64,000 nt of DNA from positions 4,212,001 to 4,276,000 of the forward strand of contig CP097899.1 in NCBI GenBank assembly GCA_023639215.1, read 5' to 3'. The notes under the pieces were generated by a model, which did no database searches, had not been told where the DNA came from, and saw only the letters and a program-made list of their open reading frames with translations. Made by a program: the position numbers and the translations under genes. Below, one piece after another: positions 8,195-16,858 of the stretch (positions within the stretch are counted from its first letter, which is position 1; the number at the start of each line of letters is the position of its first letter). Origin of the DNA: Candidatus Pristimantibacillus lignocellulolyticus (GTDB taxonomy: Bacteria; Bacillota; Bacilli; Paenibacillales; Paenibacillaceae).

Positions 8195-8914
8195 TTATGC
8201 ATTAGTATCGGTTATTGCAGGAACATTAATTTCTTTAACACAAGCTGCTTTCGAGAGACTAATTACACACTTTACAATTGCTATCATATCTTGAACTGGA
8301 ATGCGGGTTCCATTGTATTCATTAATCGCTTTATCAGGCCCATCCTCATATGGAATATCGGCTGCTAGCTCACCTGGGTTGATACAAGTGACTGTAATGC
8401 CATCTTGCCTTATATGTTCCCGTAAAGCATTTGTTATTCCACGTAGACCGAATTTGGAAGCGACAAAAGAAACTTGAGAATTATTGGTGTGATCCAATCC
8501 AGCAGATGAGCCGATGAGAATAATCTTACCTGCTTCCGATTTTCGTAAATTAGGCAACAATGCTTGAATACATGTTATCGTTGACGTCATATTGACGTGA
8601 ATGATGTTTGCAATATCTACAGGATCATCGTGGTCAAAATTATAATCATCTTCGAACCCAGACTTTTCCCATATCCCTACATTATATATGAGTACATCTA
8701 ACATCTCTTGTTGAAGAGAAGCTGCTATTTTCTTAGCAACATTCTGTTCAGCTAGATCTGCCGGTATCCAATTGCGCTGAACACCATCTTGCAAATCCAA
8801 GCTATCAGGTCTTCTTCTAGATACGATCCAAACATGATCACCAGCAGATGGTAGTCCTTTAACAAAAGCATCTCCTAATCCTTGACTAGCTCCAAAAATA
8901 ATATATTTTTTCAT
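8195..8914 (-). CDS. Short-chain dehydrogenase (YueD/benzil-reductase-like) with Phe in place of catalytic Tyr
   Basis: A 239-aa SDR of the sepiapterin/benzil reductase type: nucleotide motif IIFGASQGLGDAF, YNVGIW, catalytic Ser in LIGSSAG. The active-site YxxxK reads FVASK, confirmed in the DNA as TTT in place of a Tyr codon. The Lys is intact. The loss of Tyr would normally abolish reductase activity, so this may be a divergent or inactive member. Start ATG at 8914 is preceded by AAGGAGAATC-like SD. Single-gene unit. Confidence 0.82.
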   Translation of the reverse strand: MKKYIIFGASQGLGDAFVKGLPSAGDHVWIVSRRRPDSLDLQDGVQRNWIPADLAEQNVAKKIAASLQQEMLDVLIYNVGIWEKSGFEDDYNFDHDDPVDIANIIHVNMTSTITCIQALLPNLRKSEAGKIILIGSSAGLDHTNNSQVSFVASKFGLRGITNALREHIRQDGITVTCINPGELAADIPYEDGPDKAINEYNGTRIPVQDMIAIVKCVISLSKAACVKEINVPAITDTNA

Positions 8915-8971
8915 CTGATTCTCCTTCTATGTCCTGACTACTATCGTCCAATAGCATACAAATTAGCTATT

Positions 8972-10450
8972 CTAAAGATTAACAATCTTTGTAGCGACAT
9001 TATTACAAAATTCACTATCATGCTCTACAAAAAGAATTGTTGGTGCATATTCTAGCAGTAACTCTTCAATTTGCATACGTGAAATAACATCAATGAAATT
9101 AAGTGGTTCATCCCATACAAGTAGATGAGCTCTCTCGCTAATACTTTTTGCAATGAGTACTTTCTTTTTCTGTCCTCCACTAAATGTCGAAATATCCTTT
9201 TCAAATTGAACTCTCGAAAAATCTAGCTTACGTAACATCGCTTTGAAGATGCTCTCATCAATCCCATTGAGTGCAGCATATTCAGATAAATTACCTTGCA
9301 GATGAGAGGTGTCTTGAGATACATAAGATATTTTTAACTGACTATCTTTATTGAAACTCCCAGTATAGCTCATATCCTCACCGCAAATTAATTTGATAAT
9401 ACTTGATTTCCCTGAGCCATTCATACCTGAGAGTGCTATTCGCTCTCCTTGTTCTATCGTAAAACTGACATCAGAGCATACCTTCTTATCATCATAATAA
9501 ATTGATACATGATCAAGTTCAGCAAGTTGATGTTTATGATAAGTAAGATGTGAGAGTTCAAGACGTTCAGAAGCTTCGATGTTTTTGAGTAACTTGGATT
9601 TCTCTTCAACGGCAGATTTCTGTCGTTGTTCAATTGCTTTAGAACGCTTCATCATTTTTGCAGCCTTGTGACCAACGTATCCTTTGTCTAGCTTTGATCC
9701 TGAATTTCGTGTACCATTTTTCGTTTTTTCCACTTCATGGGACCAATCGCCCGTTCGTTTGGCAGAATGGGATAAGCGCTTAATATCGCTTTTAAGCTTC
9801 TCATTCTCAGCAATTTCAAAGTTATCTTGTCTTGATTTATTTTCCCACCAACTCGAAAAGTTACCTTTTTGTATTTCGATGTTAGTCTTATTGATGGAAA
9901 GAATATGGTCTACGCAGTTATCGAGAAATGCTCGGTCATGGGATACTAATATATAGCCGCGTTTCGTATTGAGGTAATTACTAACTAGCTTTCTTGCATG
10001 CATATCAAGATGATTAGTTGGTTCATCAATTAATAGAAAACTATTTTCTTTAATGAACAATGTAGCTAATAATACCTTCGTCTGCTCACCATTAGATAAT
10101 GAGGCAAAAGGACGATACAGAACATCTTCAGATACTTGTAGCAAATTCAGTTCACGCATTAATTTCCAATGAATATAGTCGGGAAAAATCTCATCGATGA
10201 CATCGATCGTATTATTCTCCTTGTTAGGAACGTGGAAGGGAAAGTACTCAAAACCAACATGAGCAGAAATATTTCCACTATACTCATATTTCCCTTGCAA
10301 CAACGCCATAAACGTTGTTTTCCCTCTACCGTTTCTTCCGGTAAAACCTAATTTCCAATCCGTATCAAGTTGAAAACTTACATTTTCAAATATATTATCG
10401 TAGCTGCCATCATAGGCAAACGTCAGGTTTGTAACATTAATTAATGACAT
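8972..10450 (-). CDS. ABC-F ribosome-protection protein, Lsa-like
   Basis: A 492-aa ABC-F protein, the length of Lsa-group resistance factors. It has two ATPase domains without membrane segments: first Walker A GRNGRGKTT (about residues 38-46), signature SLSNGEQTK, LLIDEPTNHLD; an interdomain linker (about 190-310) rich in Lys/Arg with KRTGDWSHEVEKTK and KGYVGHKAAKMMKRSK; second Walker A GMNGSGKSS and FSGGQKKKV. The start SYDNIFENVSF...DTDWKLGF is very Lsa-like. Such proteins free ribosomes from lincosamides, streptogramin A and pleuromutilins. An attenuator leader upstream supports antibiotic-inducible expression. The exact drug range is not predictable. Confidence 0.88.
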   Translation of the reverse strand: MSLINVTNLTFAYDGSYDNIFENVSFQLDTDWKLGFTGRNGRGKTTFMALLQGKYEYSGNISAHVGFEYFPFHVPNKENNTIDVIDEIFPDYIHWKLMRELNLLQVSEDVLYRPFASLSNGEQTKVLLATLFIKENSFLLIDEPTNHLDMHARKLVSNYLNTKRGYILVSHDRAFLDNCVDHILSINKTNIEIQKGNFSSWWENKSRQDNFEIAENEKLKSDIKRLSHSAKRTGDWSHEVEKTKNGTRNSGSKLDKGYVGHKAAKMMKRSKAIEQRQKSAVEEKSKLLKNIEASERLELSHLTYHKHQLAELDHVSIYYDDKKVCSDVSFTIEQGERIALSGMNGSGKSSIIKLICGEDMSYTGSFNKDSQLKISYVSQDTSHLQGNLSEYAALNGIDESIFKAMLRKLDFSRVQFEKDISTFSGGQKKKVLIAKSISERAHLLVWDEPLNFIDVISRMQIEELLLEYAPTILFVEHDSEFCNNVATKIVNL

Positions 10451-10551
10451 AAAATAATCCTCCTCTAGGACAAGTTCACTTCAAATTCGATGTCGACTAT
10501 GTTACAAAGCTAATCATCGTTATCAAAATCCGCTTTTTGAACTTCCTTAAT

Positions 10552-10595
10552 AAAAAATAAAAAGAGCTACAAGAAAGTTACCCCTCTCGTAGCTC
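10552..10595 (-). terminator. Attenuator terminator in the Lsa-like gene leader
   Basis: Minus-strand GAGCTACGAG (plus 10586-10595), loop, CTTGTAGCTC (plus 10564-10573), then a T-rich run. It lies about 100 nt upstream of the ABC-F start and downstream of the leader promoter, so it would stop transcription before the gene. Its 3' arm region (plus 10568-10581) is exactly complementary over 14 nt to a leader segment at plus 10665-10678, which gives a competing antiterminator. Confidence 0.8.
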
Positions 10596-10628
10596 AAATA
10601 TATACATTTAAACTAACCCCAAATAGAG

Positions 10629-10712
10629 TTAGATTAGGACATATTGTTTGAGTGAAAAGATGTAGTAACTTTCTTGTATATAACAATAAGACGTACGCAA
10701 ATAAGCGATCAT
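10629..10712 (-). CDS. Candidate 27-aa leader peptide of the Lsa-like gene
   Basis: A short reading frame of 27 codons plus TAA starting MIAYLRTSYCYIQ, inside the leader between the promoter and the attenuator. Its middle codons cover the antiterminator strand (plus 10665-10678). In a stalling model, free translation would mask that strand and let the terminator form, while a ribosome halted early by a drug would leave it free. No convincing Shine-Dalgarno precedes the ATG, so the peptide itself is uncertain. Confidence 0.4.
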   Translation of the reverse strand: MIAYLRTSYCYIQESYYIFSLKQYVLI

Positions 10713-10784
10713 AGTTTTATTGTTTTATAATTCTACAAGAAATTCTACATACTTCTTTCCAACCCCTATCCTTAATTTACAAGT

Positions 10785-10813
10785 ATCATACCATGCTTAA
10801 ATTGTAAGTTCAA
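10785..10813 (-). promoter_or_regulatory. Promoter of the Lsa-like gene leader
   Basis: Minus-strand TTGAAC (plus 10808-10813), 17-nt spacer, TATGAT (plus 10785-10790). It would give a leader of roughly 330 nt containing the candidate uORF and the attenuator. Confidence 0.6.
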
Positions 10814-10843
10814 CATTTGAATTAGACATCAATAGGAACGAAG

Positions 10844-11470
10844 TTAATCTTCGAACTTTAAAGTGAAGAGGATAGCATATTCGAGTTTGCTTAACGACTC
10901 TGGTGAAAAATCCAGTGTAGAAATAAAATTGCCACTAGTTGCTTGCATTCCCCATACAGGTATAGGACTCTCTGTAGTAAATGTGCTAACTTCTTGAATA
11001 TCCATTATACCCTTTAATGTTAATTCTTTATCCCCTGGAAATTCAAAGGTAGACGTGCTTGAACCAGAAGCATGAACTGTACTCACTTTAACTTGGTTAA
11101 TATCTTCTTGCCCTTCCGTAGAAATGGTATTAATTGAAATAATAAGTTCAACCTCATTGCTTTCTGGATTTTCTGTATTTCCAAATAAACCAATTAAGGA
11201 TCCTTTCGATTCGACTTTCTCGCCATTCTTCCATATATCAATATCCAAGTTTACATTTGGTGCTTCTCCATCATAGCGCAGTTTGAATGCACCGGACATG
11301 GTACCAAGAAATGGTTTGAATTTTGCAGCCTCGCCTTTGAAAAGGTCTACAGGAGTCAGAGTAATCCCTTCGGATGGTTTGTCTATCTTCTCATTAATAG
11401 TCGACTGAGATTCTCTGCTACATCCCGTTAAAGCTAGTAAAAGTATTAGTAAGCAAGCAATATTACGCAT
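10844..11470 (-). CDS. Predicted lipoprotein, unknown function
   Basis: A 208-aa secreted lipoprotein: N-terminal MRNIACLLILLLALTGC with a lipobox LTGC, then a polar mature region. Not recognised as a known family; it contains beta-rich stretches such as LRYDGEAPNVNLDIDIWKNG. The start at 11470 is chosen because GGAGGG lies 6 nt upstream; the longer reading to 11512 would hide the signal peptide. It is probably anchored on the outer face of the membrane. Confidence 0.75.
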   Translation of the reverse strand: MRNIACLLILLLALTGCSRESQSTINEKIDKPSEGITLTPVDLFKGEAAKFKPFLGTMSGAFKLRYDGEAPNVNLDIDIWKNGEKVESKGSLIGLFGNTENPESNEVELIISINTISTEGQEDINQVKVSTVHASGSSTSTFEFPGDKELTLKGIMDIQEVSTFTTESPIPVWGMQATSGNFISTLDFSPESLSKLEYAILFTLKFED

Positions 11471-11601
11471 AACATCCCTCCTGTTAGGGATTGTACTATA
11501 AATCATCTGCATTTACCACATATGCCCAGTTTCTCTTTTGAAAAATCATTGCTGTTGGATAGATTACGTCTTACGCTTTTAATTGGTTTATAGAATACAA
11601 A

Positions 11602-11644
11602 ATAAGCAACGAATAGTTATGACTACTAACCATTCGTTGCTTAC
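11602..11644 (-). terminator. Intrinsic terminator after the GNAT gene
   Basis: Minus-strand GTAAGCAACGAATGGTT, a loop, and AACTATTCGTTGCTTAT, followed by TTT. It lies about 35 nt after the stop of the acetyltransferase at 11678. Confidence 0.75.
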
Positions 11645-11677
11645 ATTAGTTGTTGCTATTGATCGGGCTCATACACT

Positions 11678-12238
11678 CTAGATTATGTTAACATTAGGAA
11701 GCATTTTTTCGTAAATAATAAAACCATCATTTTCTGCTATGTAGGTATAGCCACATTGCTTGTAAAAATTATTAAGCTTTTCATTATGAGCGATACAATC
11801 TAGCCTTATTTTATCTCTTCCAGAAAATTGAATTCCATTATCAATCCACGACAAGATGTCGAACCCCAATCCTTGTCCAGCATACCCGCGATTGACAATT
11901 AAGCGATGCAAGTACACGGCATTGTTCTCGCTTGTTGCCGCTTCTCCCCAAAGCTTTCGATCCCACTGGCTAGCATATTGCTGCAAGATGACCATCCCAG
12001 CTAGAGCAGTTTCTCCTTCTTTACGAAAGATAATCATTTCGCCATTAGCTATTGCGGTTAAAAGATATTGGTCATCTTGTTCATTTGGCAAGTTATTCCA
12101 CTGTGTTGAACCTATACTACTGAACCAACTGACTGTTTGAATAACTAATTCATTAATTACTTTCACATCGTCAGGATCAGCCTGAGTAGCATATATGTCG
12201 TTGTTAACAGACGAATTTATTATTTGAATAGTAGTCAT
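11678..12238 (-). CDS. GNAT-family N-acetyltransferase
   Basis: A 186-aa acetyltransferase. The acetyl-CoA loop region reads LHRLIVNRGYAGQGLGFDILSW (motif A as RGYAGQGLG) and the C-terminal motif B region is NEKLNNFYKQCGYTYI. It has its own ribosome-binding site and terminator. Substrate (small molecule or protein) cannot be told from sequence. It is one of about a dozen GNATs in the window. Confidence 0.85.
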   Translation of the reverse strand: MTTIQIINSSVNNDIYATQADPDDVKVINELVIQTVSWFSSIGSTQWNNLPNEQDDQYLLTAIANGEMIIFRKEGETALAGMVILQQYASQWDRKLWGEAATSENNAVYLHRLIVNRGYAGQGLGFDILSWIDNGIQFSGRDKIRLDCIAHNEKLNNFYKQCGYTYIAENDGFIIYEKMLPNVNII

Positions 12239-12267
12239 ATTGCACCTCTCTTGTTGTTATATCGTTA

Positions 12268-13491
12268 TCAGAAGTAATCTGAGAAGTATGGGTGCTCTTG
12301 TCTAATCCATTGTTCTAGTAATTCAATTGAAGCTTTATCTGCTTGAAGACGCCCAATTCTAGCTAAGTAAGTCGGACGTTTGTAACCCATCAACATCGTA
12401 GTTAATGTTGAAACATCCACAGTCACGGAGGGGCTAGCGCCTCCTTCTTGAATGGTACCTTTCCCTTCAGTATCCACACGTAAAGTGAATATACCTTCGT
12501 TCCATTCCAACATAGGATCGTTTAGTTCGAAAATTAGCTCGAATTCTTGATCTAGGCACCGAAAAGGATATTGTTCAATGAATAATTTGACGTCTACAAT
12601 CCGAGCCATATAGTATGGAGCGAGAGTTTCTTTAATATCTCCATCATCTAAAATAAAGGCCAAAGGTTCATTTTTGTAGATGTCGCCTTTAACTAATTTA
12701 ATCATTGAAAAATGAGCACTGATAAAATTCCACAAACCAGTCCGAGCTTCTTCGATAATGTAAACCATCTCTTTAATATAAAATATTTCTTCTGCAACCC
12801 AATATAACAAATACCCCATAGGTGAGTCGTTTTCATCATAATAGATTGCTACTGTCATATCATCTAGATCCCAACGTAGATACTCCTCCCAAGCTAACTC
12901 GTTTCTGAGCATCGCTCCATGATGAGAGACTGCAAACTGTTCATATATTGCTTTAATATCGGGATGTTCAATGGTTACTCGTTCAACACTACCTGGAACA
13001 AACCTCGTCTTAGGTAACTGTGTATCAGGGACTTCAAATGAGATTTTATCCGTAATGATCTCCCAGCCTTTTCTTCGATAGTATGGAATCGAGTATGGGT
13101 ATAGAAAAGAGATCGATTGCTTATTCTCTCGCATGTTAGTTAACGCATGTAGCATCAGCTTATTCATTAAACCTAAGTTTGCATATTCAGGATATGTACC
13201 AACACCAGTTAATCCACCCATCTCATAAATATGCCCGAAAATATTAACTTGAAATGGGTATATCGCTAACTGAGATATTAATTTCTCTCTATCAAACCAA
13301 CCTAAAACTTCCGCGTGTTTGAGAACAGCCAACTTAGATTTAGTAATTTCTCTATTTTCCCAACCAAAGGTTTGTAAATCACGATTGGTTACTTGAAATA
13401 CATAGCGTAGCAAATCATTAAATTGCTCTCCATGCTTAGGTTCTACAGTACCTAATCTAAGTCTGTCCCGTAACTTACTACGACTCATCAT
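12268..13491 (-). CDS. Eis-like multi-domain acetyltransferase
   Basis: A 407-aa protein of the Eis family: an N-terminal GNAT domain (about residues 20-150, with GGLTGVGTYPEYANLGLMNKL as the acetyl-CoA region), a second GNAT-like domain and a C-terminal SCP2-like domain (about 300-400) ending HPYFSDYF, the usual aromatic/carboxylate terminus. Eis proteins acetylate amines, including aminoglycosides, using a chain-end carboxylate. Start taken at the first of two tandem ATG codons near GGGGGTAG; the longer reading to 13518 is unsupported. Confidence 0.82.
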   Translation of the reverse strand: MMSRSKLRDRLRLGTVEPKHGEQFNDLLRYVFQVTNRDLQTFGWENREITKSKLAVLKHAEVLGWFDREKLISQLAIYPFQVNIFGHIYEMGGLTGVGTYPEYANLGLMNKLMLHALTNMRENKQSISFLYPYSIPYYRRKGWEIITDKISFEVPDTQLPKTRFVPGSVERVTIEHPDIKAIYEQFAVSHHGAMLRNELAWEEYLRWDLDDMTVAIYYDENDSPMGYLLYWVAEEIFYIKEMVYIIEEARTGLWNFISAHFSMIKLVKGDIYKNEPLAFILDDGDIKETLAPYYMARIVDVKLFIEQYPFRCLDQEFELIFELNDPMLEWNEGIFTLRVDTEGKGTIQEGGASPSVTVDVSTLTTMLMGYKRPTYLARIGRLQADKASIELLEQWIRQEHPYFSDYF

Positions 13492-13587
13492 CACTACCCC
13501 CGCTACATTACTAAGCACTTTCTAGTTATTATTGTTAATAGCATTATCATAAATGCATGATGTTATAAGACAATATAAACTGAATAA

Positions 13588-14232
13588 TTACTTTCTACCA
13601 TAATCAGCTTTAATCTGTCCCCATTCCTTCGTATTCCATTTCATTACTTTGGTATCGTACTTATTGTTCTCTAACCAAGCGATCGCACGATCAACTAAGT
13701 CCCATATTTCTTGCGTAGATGCATCTCTTACTAAAGTTGAAGAAACAGCTTTGTTGTTCACCCATTTGATCGCATTTACTGAGTCGCTATATATATTTCG
13801 TGAACTACCGATTTTTTTAAGATAAGCAAGCGCATGGACAATGGCAAGGAACTCACCAAGATTGTTGGTACCTTTCGATATCGGACCGACGGAAAAAATA
13901 ATCTCACTATTTCGCGTGTCTACTCCTTTATATTCAACAGGACCAGGATTTCCGCTTGTACCAACATCTACAGAGATCGCATCATAATCGATTTCCCCAC
14001 TACTGGGGCTAACGACGTTTGACGAACTAGTTTTGGAACTTGTTTTCGCTTTTCCTTGTCCCCAATGTTTCTCCCAACCATCTTTGAACGCTTTTGTTGC
14101 AGCATCTTTTGTATCAAATGCTTTATATTTCGCATCGAACACTTTAAGCACTTGCTGCTGACATTCAGGCCAGCTCATATATATTCCAGGCTTTTTCCCG
14201 CTCCACACAACATAATACTTCTGCTTTGCCAT
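13588..14232 (-). CDS. Ribonuclease H1 with N-terminal hybrid-binding domain
   Basis: A 214-aa RNase H type 1. The N-terminal 50 residues (KYYVVWSGKKPGIYMSWPECQQQV) form the caulimovirus-viroplasmin/RHBD domain, a Ser/Lys-rich linker follows, and the catalytic domain shows the D-E-D-D set: Asp in DVGTSGNPGP, Glu in NLGEFLAIVHAL, Asp in YSDSVNAIKW and the terminal Asp in KADYGRK. It is very close in layout to the structurally known B. halodurans enzyme. It removes RNA from RNA-DNA hybrids. It starts 15 nt after the DUF2797 gene stop, so the two may be co-transcribed. Confidence 0.93.
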   Translation of the reverse strand: MAKQKYYVVWSGKKPGIYMSWPECQQQVLKVFDAKYKAFDTKDAATKAFKDGWEKHWGQGKAKTSSKTSSSNVVSPSSGEIDYDAISVDVGTSGNPGPVEYKGVDTRNSEIIFSVGPISKGTNNLGEFLAIVHALAYLKKIGSSRNIYSDSVNAIKWVNNKAVSSTLVRDASTQEIWDLVDRAIAWLENNKYDTKVMKWNTKEWGQIKADYGRK

Positions 14233-14247
14233 TATTGAATCCCCTAT

Positions 14248-15078
14248 CTACTCATTAATATGTTCTTCTATTGTAATGCTAACTTTATATCCTGAAAACT
14301 TTCTCATATTGATAACGGCATGATCAAAAATAAAGTAATTACCCTTTATGCCAATAAGACGATCTTTAATGATCGGAGTTTTACTTAAATCGTATGTTTT
14401 AATCTTATCAGGAGAGTTTATCTTAGGATGTTGGAATTCAGATATGATTGCATCATGGATTAGAAATGGCTGAAATCTTTGTGTAACTAGTGGGAAAAGT
14501 TCATCTCTAGTTTCTAAAAGTTCTACGAGATCGGCTTGATCCTTTAGCATTTTACGCCAATCTGTCTTGTCACGCACATGCTGAGTCAATTCAAATTCAA
14601 GTTCACCGGCCATTTGTCTCGTAGGCAATTCGGCAATCGGTATAGCTTGAATAGCTCCTTGGTCAACCCATCGCTTTGACTGATTGCCTTTTCTGGTTAG
14701 CCCAACTTTCACGCCACTACTGATTGATAAATACACATAATGTGGTACCATGCAGTAGGTATGTGCAAATTGTTCGTTACGGCAAGTGCCTTGAGAAAAA
14801 TGACATTCATGAGGTTTCACAATGCACAAATCATTTTCCGCTAGATCGATAAAGCAAGGATAACAATAGCCAGAATTATATGTTTTTTTAATTTTACGAT
14901 TACAGTGTATACAACGTATTTCATCGAGAAACTTAATTTCAAGTTGTTGACCTATCCATTCATTACACGGTAGTTCAGTCTTGTCCAATTTTAAGCTATA
15001 TTGTACAGGCTTTTCATACTGATGTGTAAAGCCTCTTAACATTCCAACATATTGCATGTTCTTAGCACTCCAAGTCAT
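14248..15078 (-). CDS. DUF2797 family zinc-binding protein
   Basis: A 276-aa protein with several Cys pairs: CIHCNRK, then CYPCF, then CIVKPHECHFSQGTC and YCMVPH, suggesting structural zinc sites. This is followed by HYVYLSISSGVKVGLTRKGN and RWVDQGA, the conserved DUF2797 core, which has a GIY-YIG-like look. Function unknown. It lies upstream of the RNase H gene on the same strand with 15 nt between, so a nucleic-acid role is possible but only inferred. Confidence 0.8.
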   Translation of the reverse strand: MTWSAKNMQYVGMLRGFTHQYEKPVQYSLKLDKTELPCNEWIGQQLEIKFLDEIRCIHCNRKIKKTYNSGYCYPCFIDLAENDLCIVKPHECHFSQGTCRNEQFAHTYCMVPHYVYLSISSGVKVGLTRKGNQSKRWVDQGAIQAIPIAELPTRQMAGELEFELTQHVRDKTDWRKMLKDQADLVELLETRDELFPLVTQRFQPFLIHDAIISEFQHPKINSPDKIKTYDLSKTPIIKDRLIGIKGNYFIFDHAVINMRKFSGYKVSITIEEHINE

Positions 15079-15116
15079 TTTGATAATGATTACTCCTTTA
15101 ATAATAACGTATTACC

Positions 15117-15155
15117 CCAAAAATAAATACAACCCCTACAATAGTAGAGGTTGTA
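15117..15155 (-). terminator. Intrinsic terminator after the MFS gene
   Basis: Minus-strand TACAACCTCTAC, TATT loop, GTAGGGGTTGTA, then TTTATTTTT. Lies about 50 nt past the MFS stop codon. Confidence 0.85.
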
Positions 15156-15204
15156 ACTTGGAAAAATAACAATTCACATTTGGAATGAGTTAGATTGCAG
15201 ATTA

Positions 15205-16728
15205 TTATTGCGGGCTATCTTGTTTTTTCTCTATAATAACTCGAGAATTGCCCATCATGAAGACGAATACGGCAGCTATTCCGATTGGAATAATGGCAAG
15301 TAAGAAAATTTGTGAGATTGAGCTCGACATGGCATCTACTATCTTCTCTAGAATTGGTGCGGGTATCGTCTCACGCACACTTGGCTCGAAAATTTGTCTA
15401 GTGTCACCTGCATTAAACATTTCTGAGAAATTACTAAAGCCAGCATCTTTGAAACTTTCCGCTAGCTGATTAGAAAACACTTTATTTTGAATCGTTCCGA
15501 AGATTGTAATACCCATCGTCATACCAAGTGTACGAAGAAATGCATTCGTAGAATTGGCTGTACCGCGATGACGTGGCTCCAAATTGTGTTGTGAAGCAGT
15601 AGGTAATAATGAGAATGAGAAGCCCATTCCAAATCCTACAATAATCATAAACACCGTAAGTAAAATTCTAGATGTATCAGGTGTAAGTGTACTTAGAAGT
15701 GACATTCCCGCAAGGTAAGAAACAACAGAAATTATCATCAGGTTACGGTAGCTTGTTTTCGTTGAAAAAATACCACCGACCGAGCTACCTGCTACCGAAC
15801 CTAACATCATCGGCGTTAGAAACAGTCCGGCACTTGTTGCTGAACCACCGAATACCGCTTGAATAAAAATTGGAATATAAACGGTCAATATTATAAACGT
15901 ACCACCGTATAGAAACGCTAAAATTTGCGATGAAGCAAATAAACGACGTTTGAATAAGAAAAATGGTAATATAGGTTCTTCTGCTCGCAATTCTACAAAG
16001 AAAAACACAATAAAGAATAGAGCAAAGCTTGCGAATAATGCAATAATCGGAGTTGAGTTCCAATCGTATTTATTACCACCTAGTTCTAAAGCAAACATTA
16101 GACTGACAACCGCAACCACAAGTGTTGATGCTCCCCACCAATCGATCTTTTGCTTTGTATGGATAGGGGTTTCTATATAATTTCTTATAATTAGAAATAA
16201 CGCAACGATACCTAGCGGTACATTGATGTAAAATACCCATTCCCAGCCGATAGAGTCAGTAATATATGCACCAAGTAAAGGTCCTACTAAACTTGCAAGA
16301 CCAAATACGGCACCAAGCATTCCTACCATTTTCCCGCGCTTCTCTGGCGGGAAAATATCGAAGATAATTGTGAAAGCAATTGGCATTAATGCACCGCCGC
16401 CGATACCTTGAATCGCACGATAAATGCTTAATTGTTCAATTGATTGTGCTAATCCACACAGAGCAGAACCAATTAGAAACACGGTTAAACCAAATACAAA
16501 AAATCTCTTCCTACCATACATATCAGATAATTTACCAAAGATAGGCATCCCTGCCATCGTTGTTACCATATAAGCTGATGTTACCCACACAAATTTCTCC
16601 AGACCACCAAGCTCAGACACAATCGTTCCCATCGCAGTTGCAACAATCGTATTGTCAATTGCTGACATGAATATAGCAAGTAATAACCCTGCCAAAACTA
16701 ATGAAATATTACTCTTTTTAAGTTCCAC
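15205..16728 (-). CDS. MFS multidrug transporter, DHA2 (EmrB/QacA) family
   Basis: A 507-aa permease with about 14 membrane helices. Family marks are the N-terminal FMSAIDNTIVATAMGTI (motif D1), GKLSDMYGRKRFF (motif A after helix 2), YRAIQGIGGGALMPI (motif B) and GPLLGAYITDSIGWEWVFYINVPLG (motif C). It is a proton-coupled drug exporter. Start is taken as GTG at 16728, with AAAGGGG 7 nt upstream; the longer TTG reading is less well supported. The divergent marR gene and two palindromes between them indicate MarR repression. Confidence 0.9.
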   Translation of the reverse strand: MELKKSNISLVLAGLLLAIFMSAIDNTIVATAMGTIVSELGGLEKFVWVTSAYMVTTMAGMPIFGKLSDMYGRKRFFVFGLTVFLIGSALCGLAQSIEQLSIYRAIQGIGGGALMPIAFTIIFDIFPPEKRGKMVGMLGAVFGLASLVGPLLGAYITDSIGWEWVFYINVPLGIVALFLIIRNYIETPIHTKQKIDWWGASTLVVAVVSLMFALELGGNKYDWNSTPIIALFASFALFFIVFFFVELRAEEPILPFFLFKRRLFASSQILAFLYGGTFIILTVYIPIFIQAVFGGSATSAGLFLTPMMLGSVAGSSVGGIFSTKTSYRNLMIISVVSYLAGMSLLSTLTPDTSRILLTVFMIIVGFGMGFSFSLLPTASQHNLEPRHRGTANSTNAFLRTLGMTMGITIFGTIQNKVFSNQLAESFKDAGFSNFSEMFNAGDTRQIFEPSVRETIPAPILEKIVDAMSSSISQIFLLAIIPIGIAAVFVFMMGNSRVIIEKKQDSPQ

Positions 16729-16762
16729 TGGTTTACCCCTTTGCAAAGTAGAATTCTATTCG

Positions 16763-16791
16763 ATATTATGTACATAATAATAACTCGACAA
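16763..16791 (-). promoter_or_regulatory. Promoter of the MFS gene
   Basis: Minus-strand TTGTCG (plus 16786-16791), 17-nt spacer, TAATAT (plus 16763-16768). A 16-bp palindrome lies across the -10 and spacer. Confidence 0.65.
16764..16779. promoter_or_regulatory. Palindromic candidate MarR operator at the MFS promoter
   Basis: TATTATGTACATAATA is a perfect 16-bp palindrome covering the -10 and spacer of the MFS promoter, where a bound MarR dimer would block transcription. Confidence 0.6.
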
Positions 16792-16812
16792 ACTAACATC
16801 TTGACTAGCAAA

Positions 16813-16831
16813 TATCTTGGTCATCAAGATA
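16813..16831. promoter_or_regulatory. Second candidate MarR operator, upstream of marR
   Basis: Arms TATCTTG and CAAGATA separated by 5 nt (TATCTTG-N5-CAAGATA), about 28 nt before the marR start. The arms fit a dimeric winged-helix regulator and would allow autorepression. Confidence 0.55.
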
Positions 16832-16858
16832 AACATATATTATAAGGAGGTAGCGCTT

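Noticed and set aside
10740..10750. Minimal ATG-TAG start-stop in the Lsa leader
   Set aside because: Only weak SD (GGAAAG) and no way to link it to the pairing; kept only as a remark under the attenuator finding.
15950..16180. Plus-strand frame opposite the MFS gene
   Set aside because: Antisense to transmembrane-coding sequence; typical shadow with no start signals.
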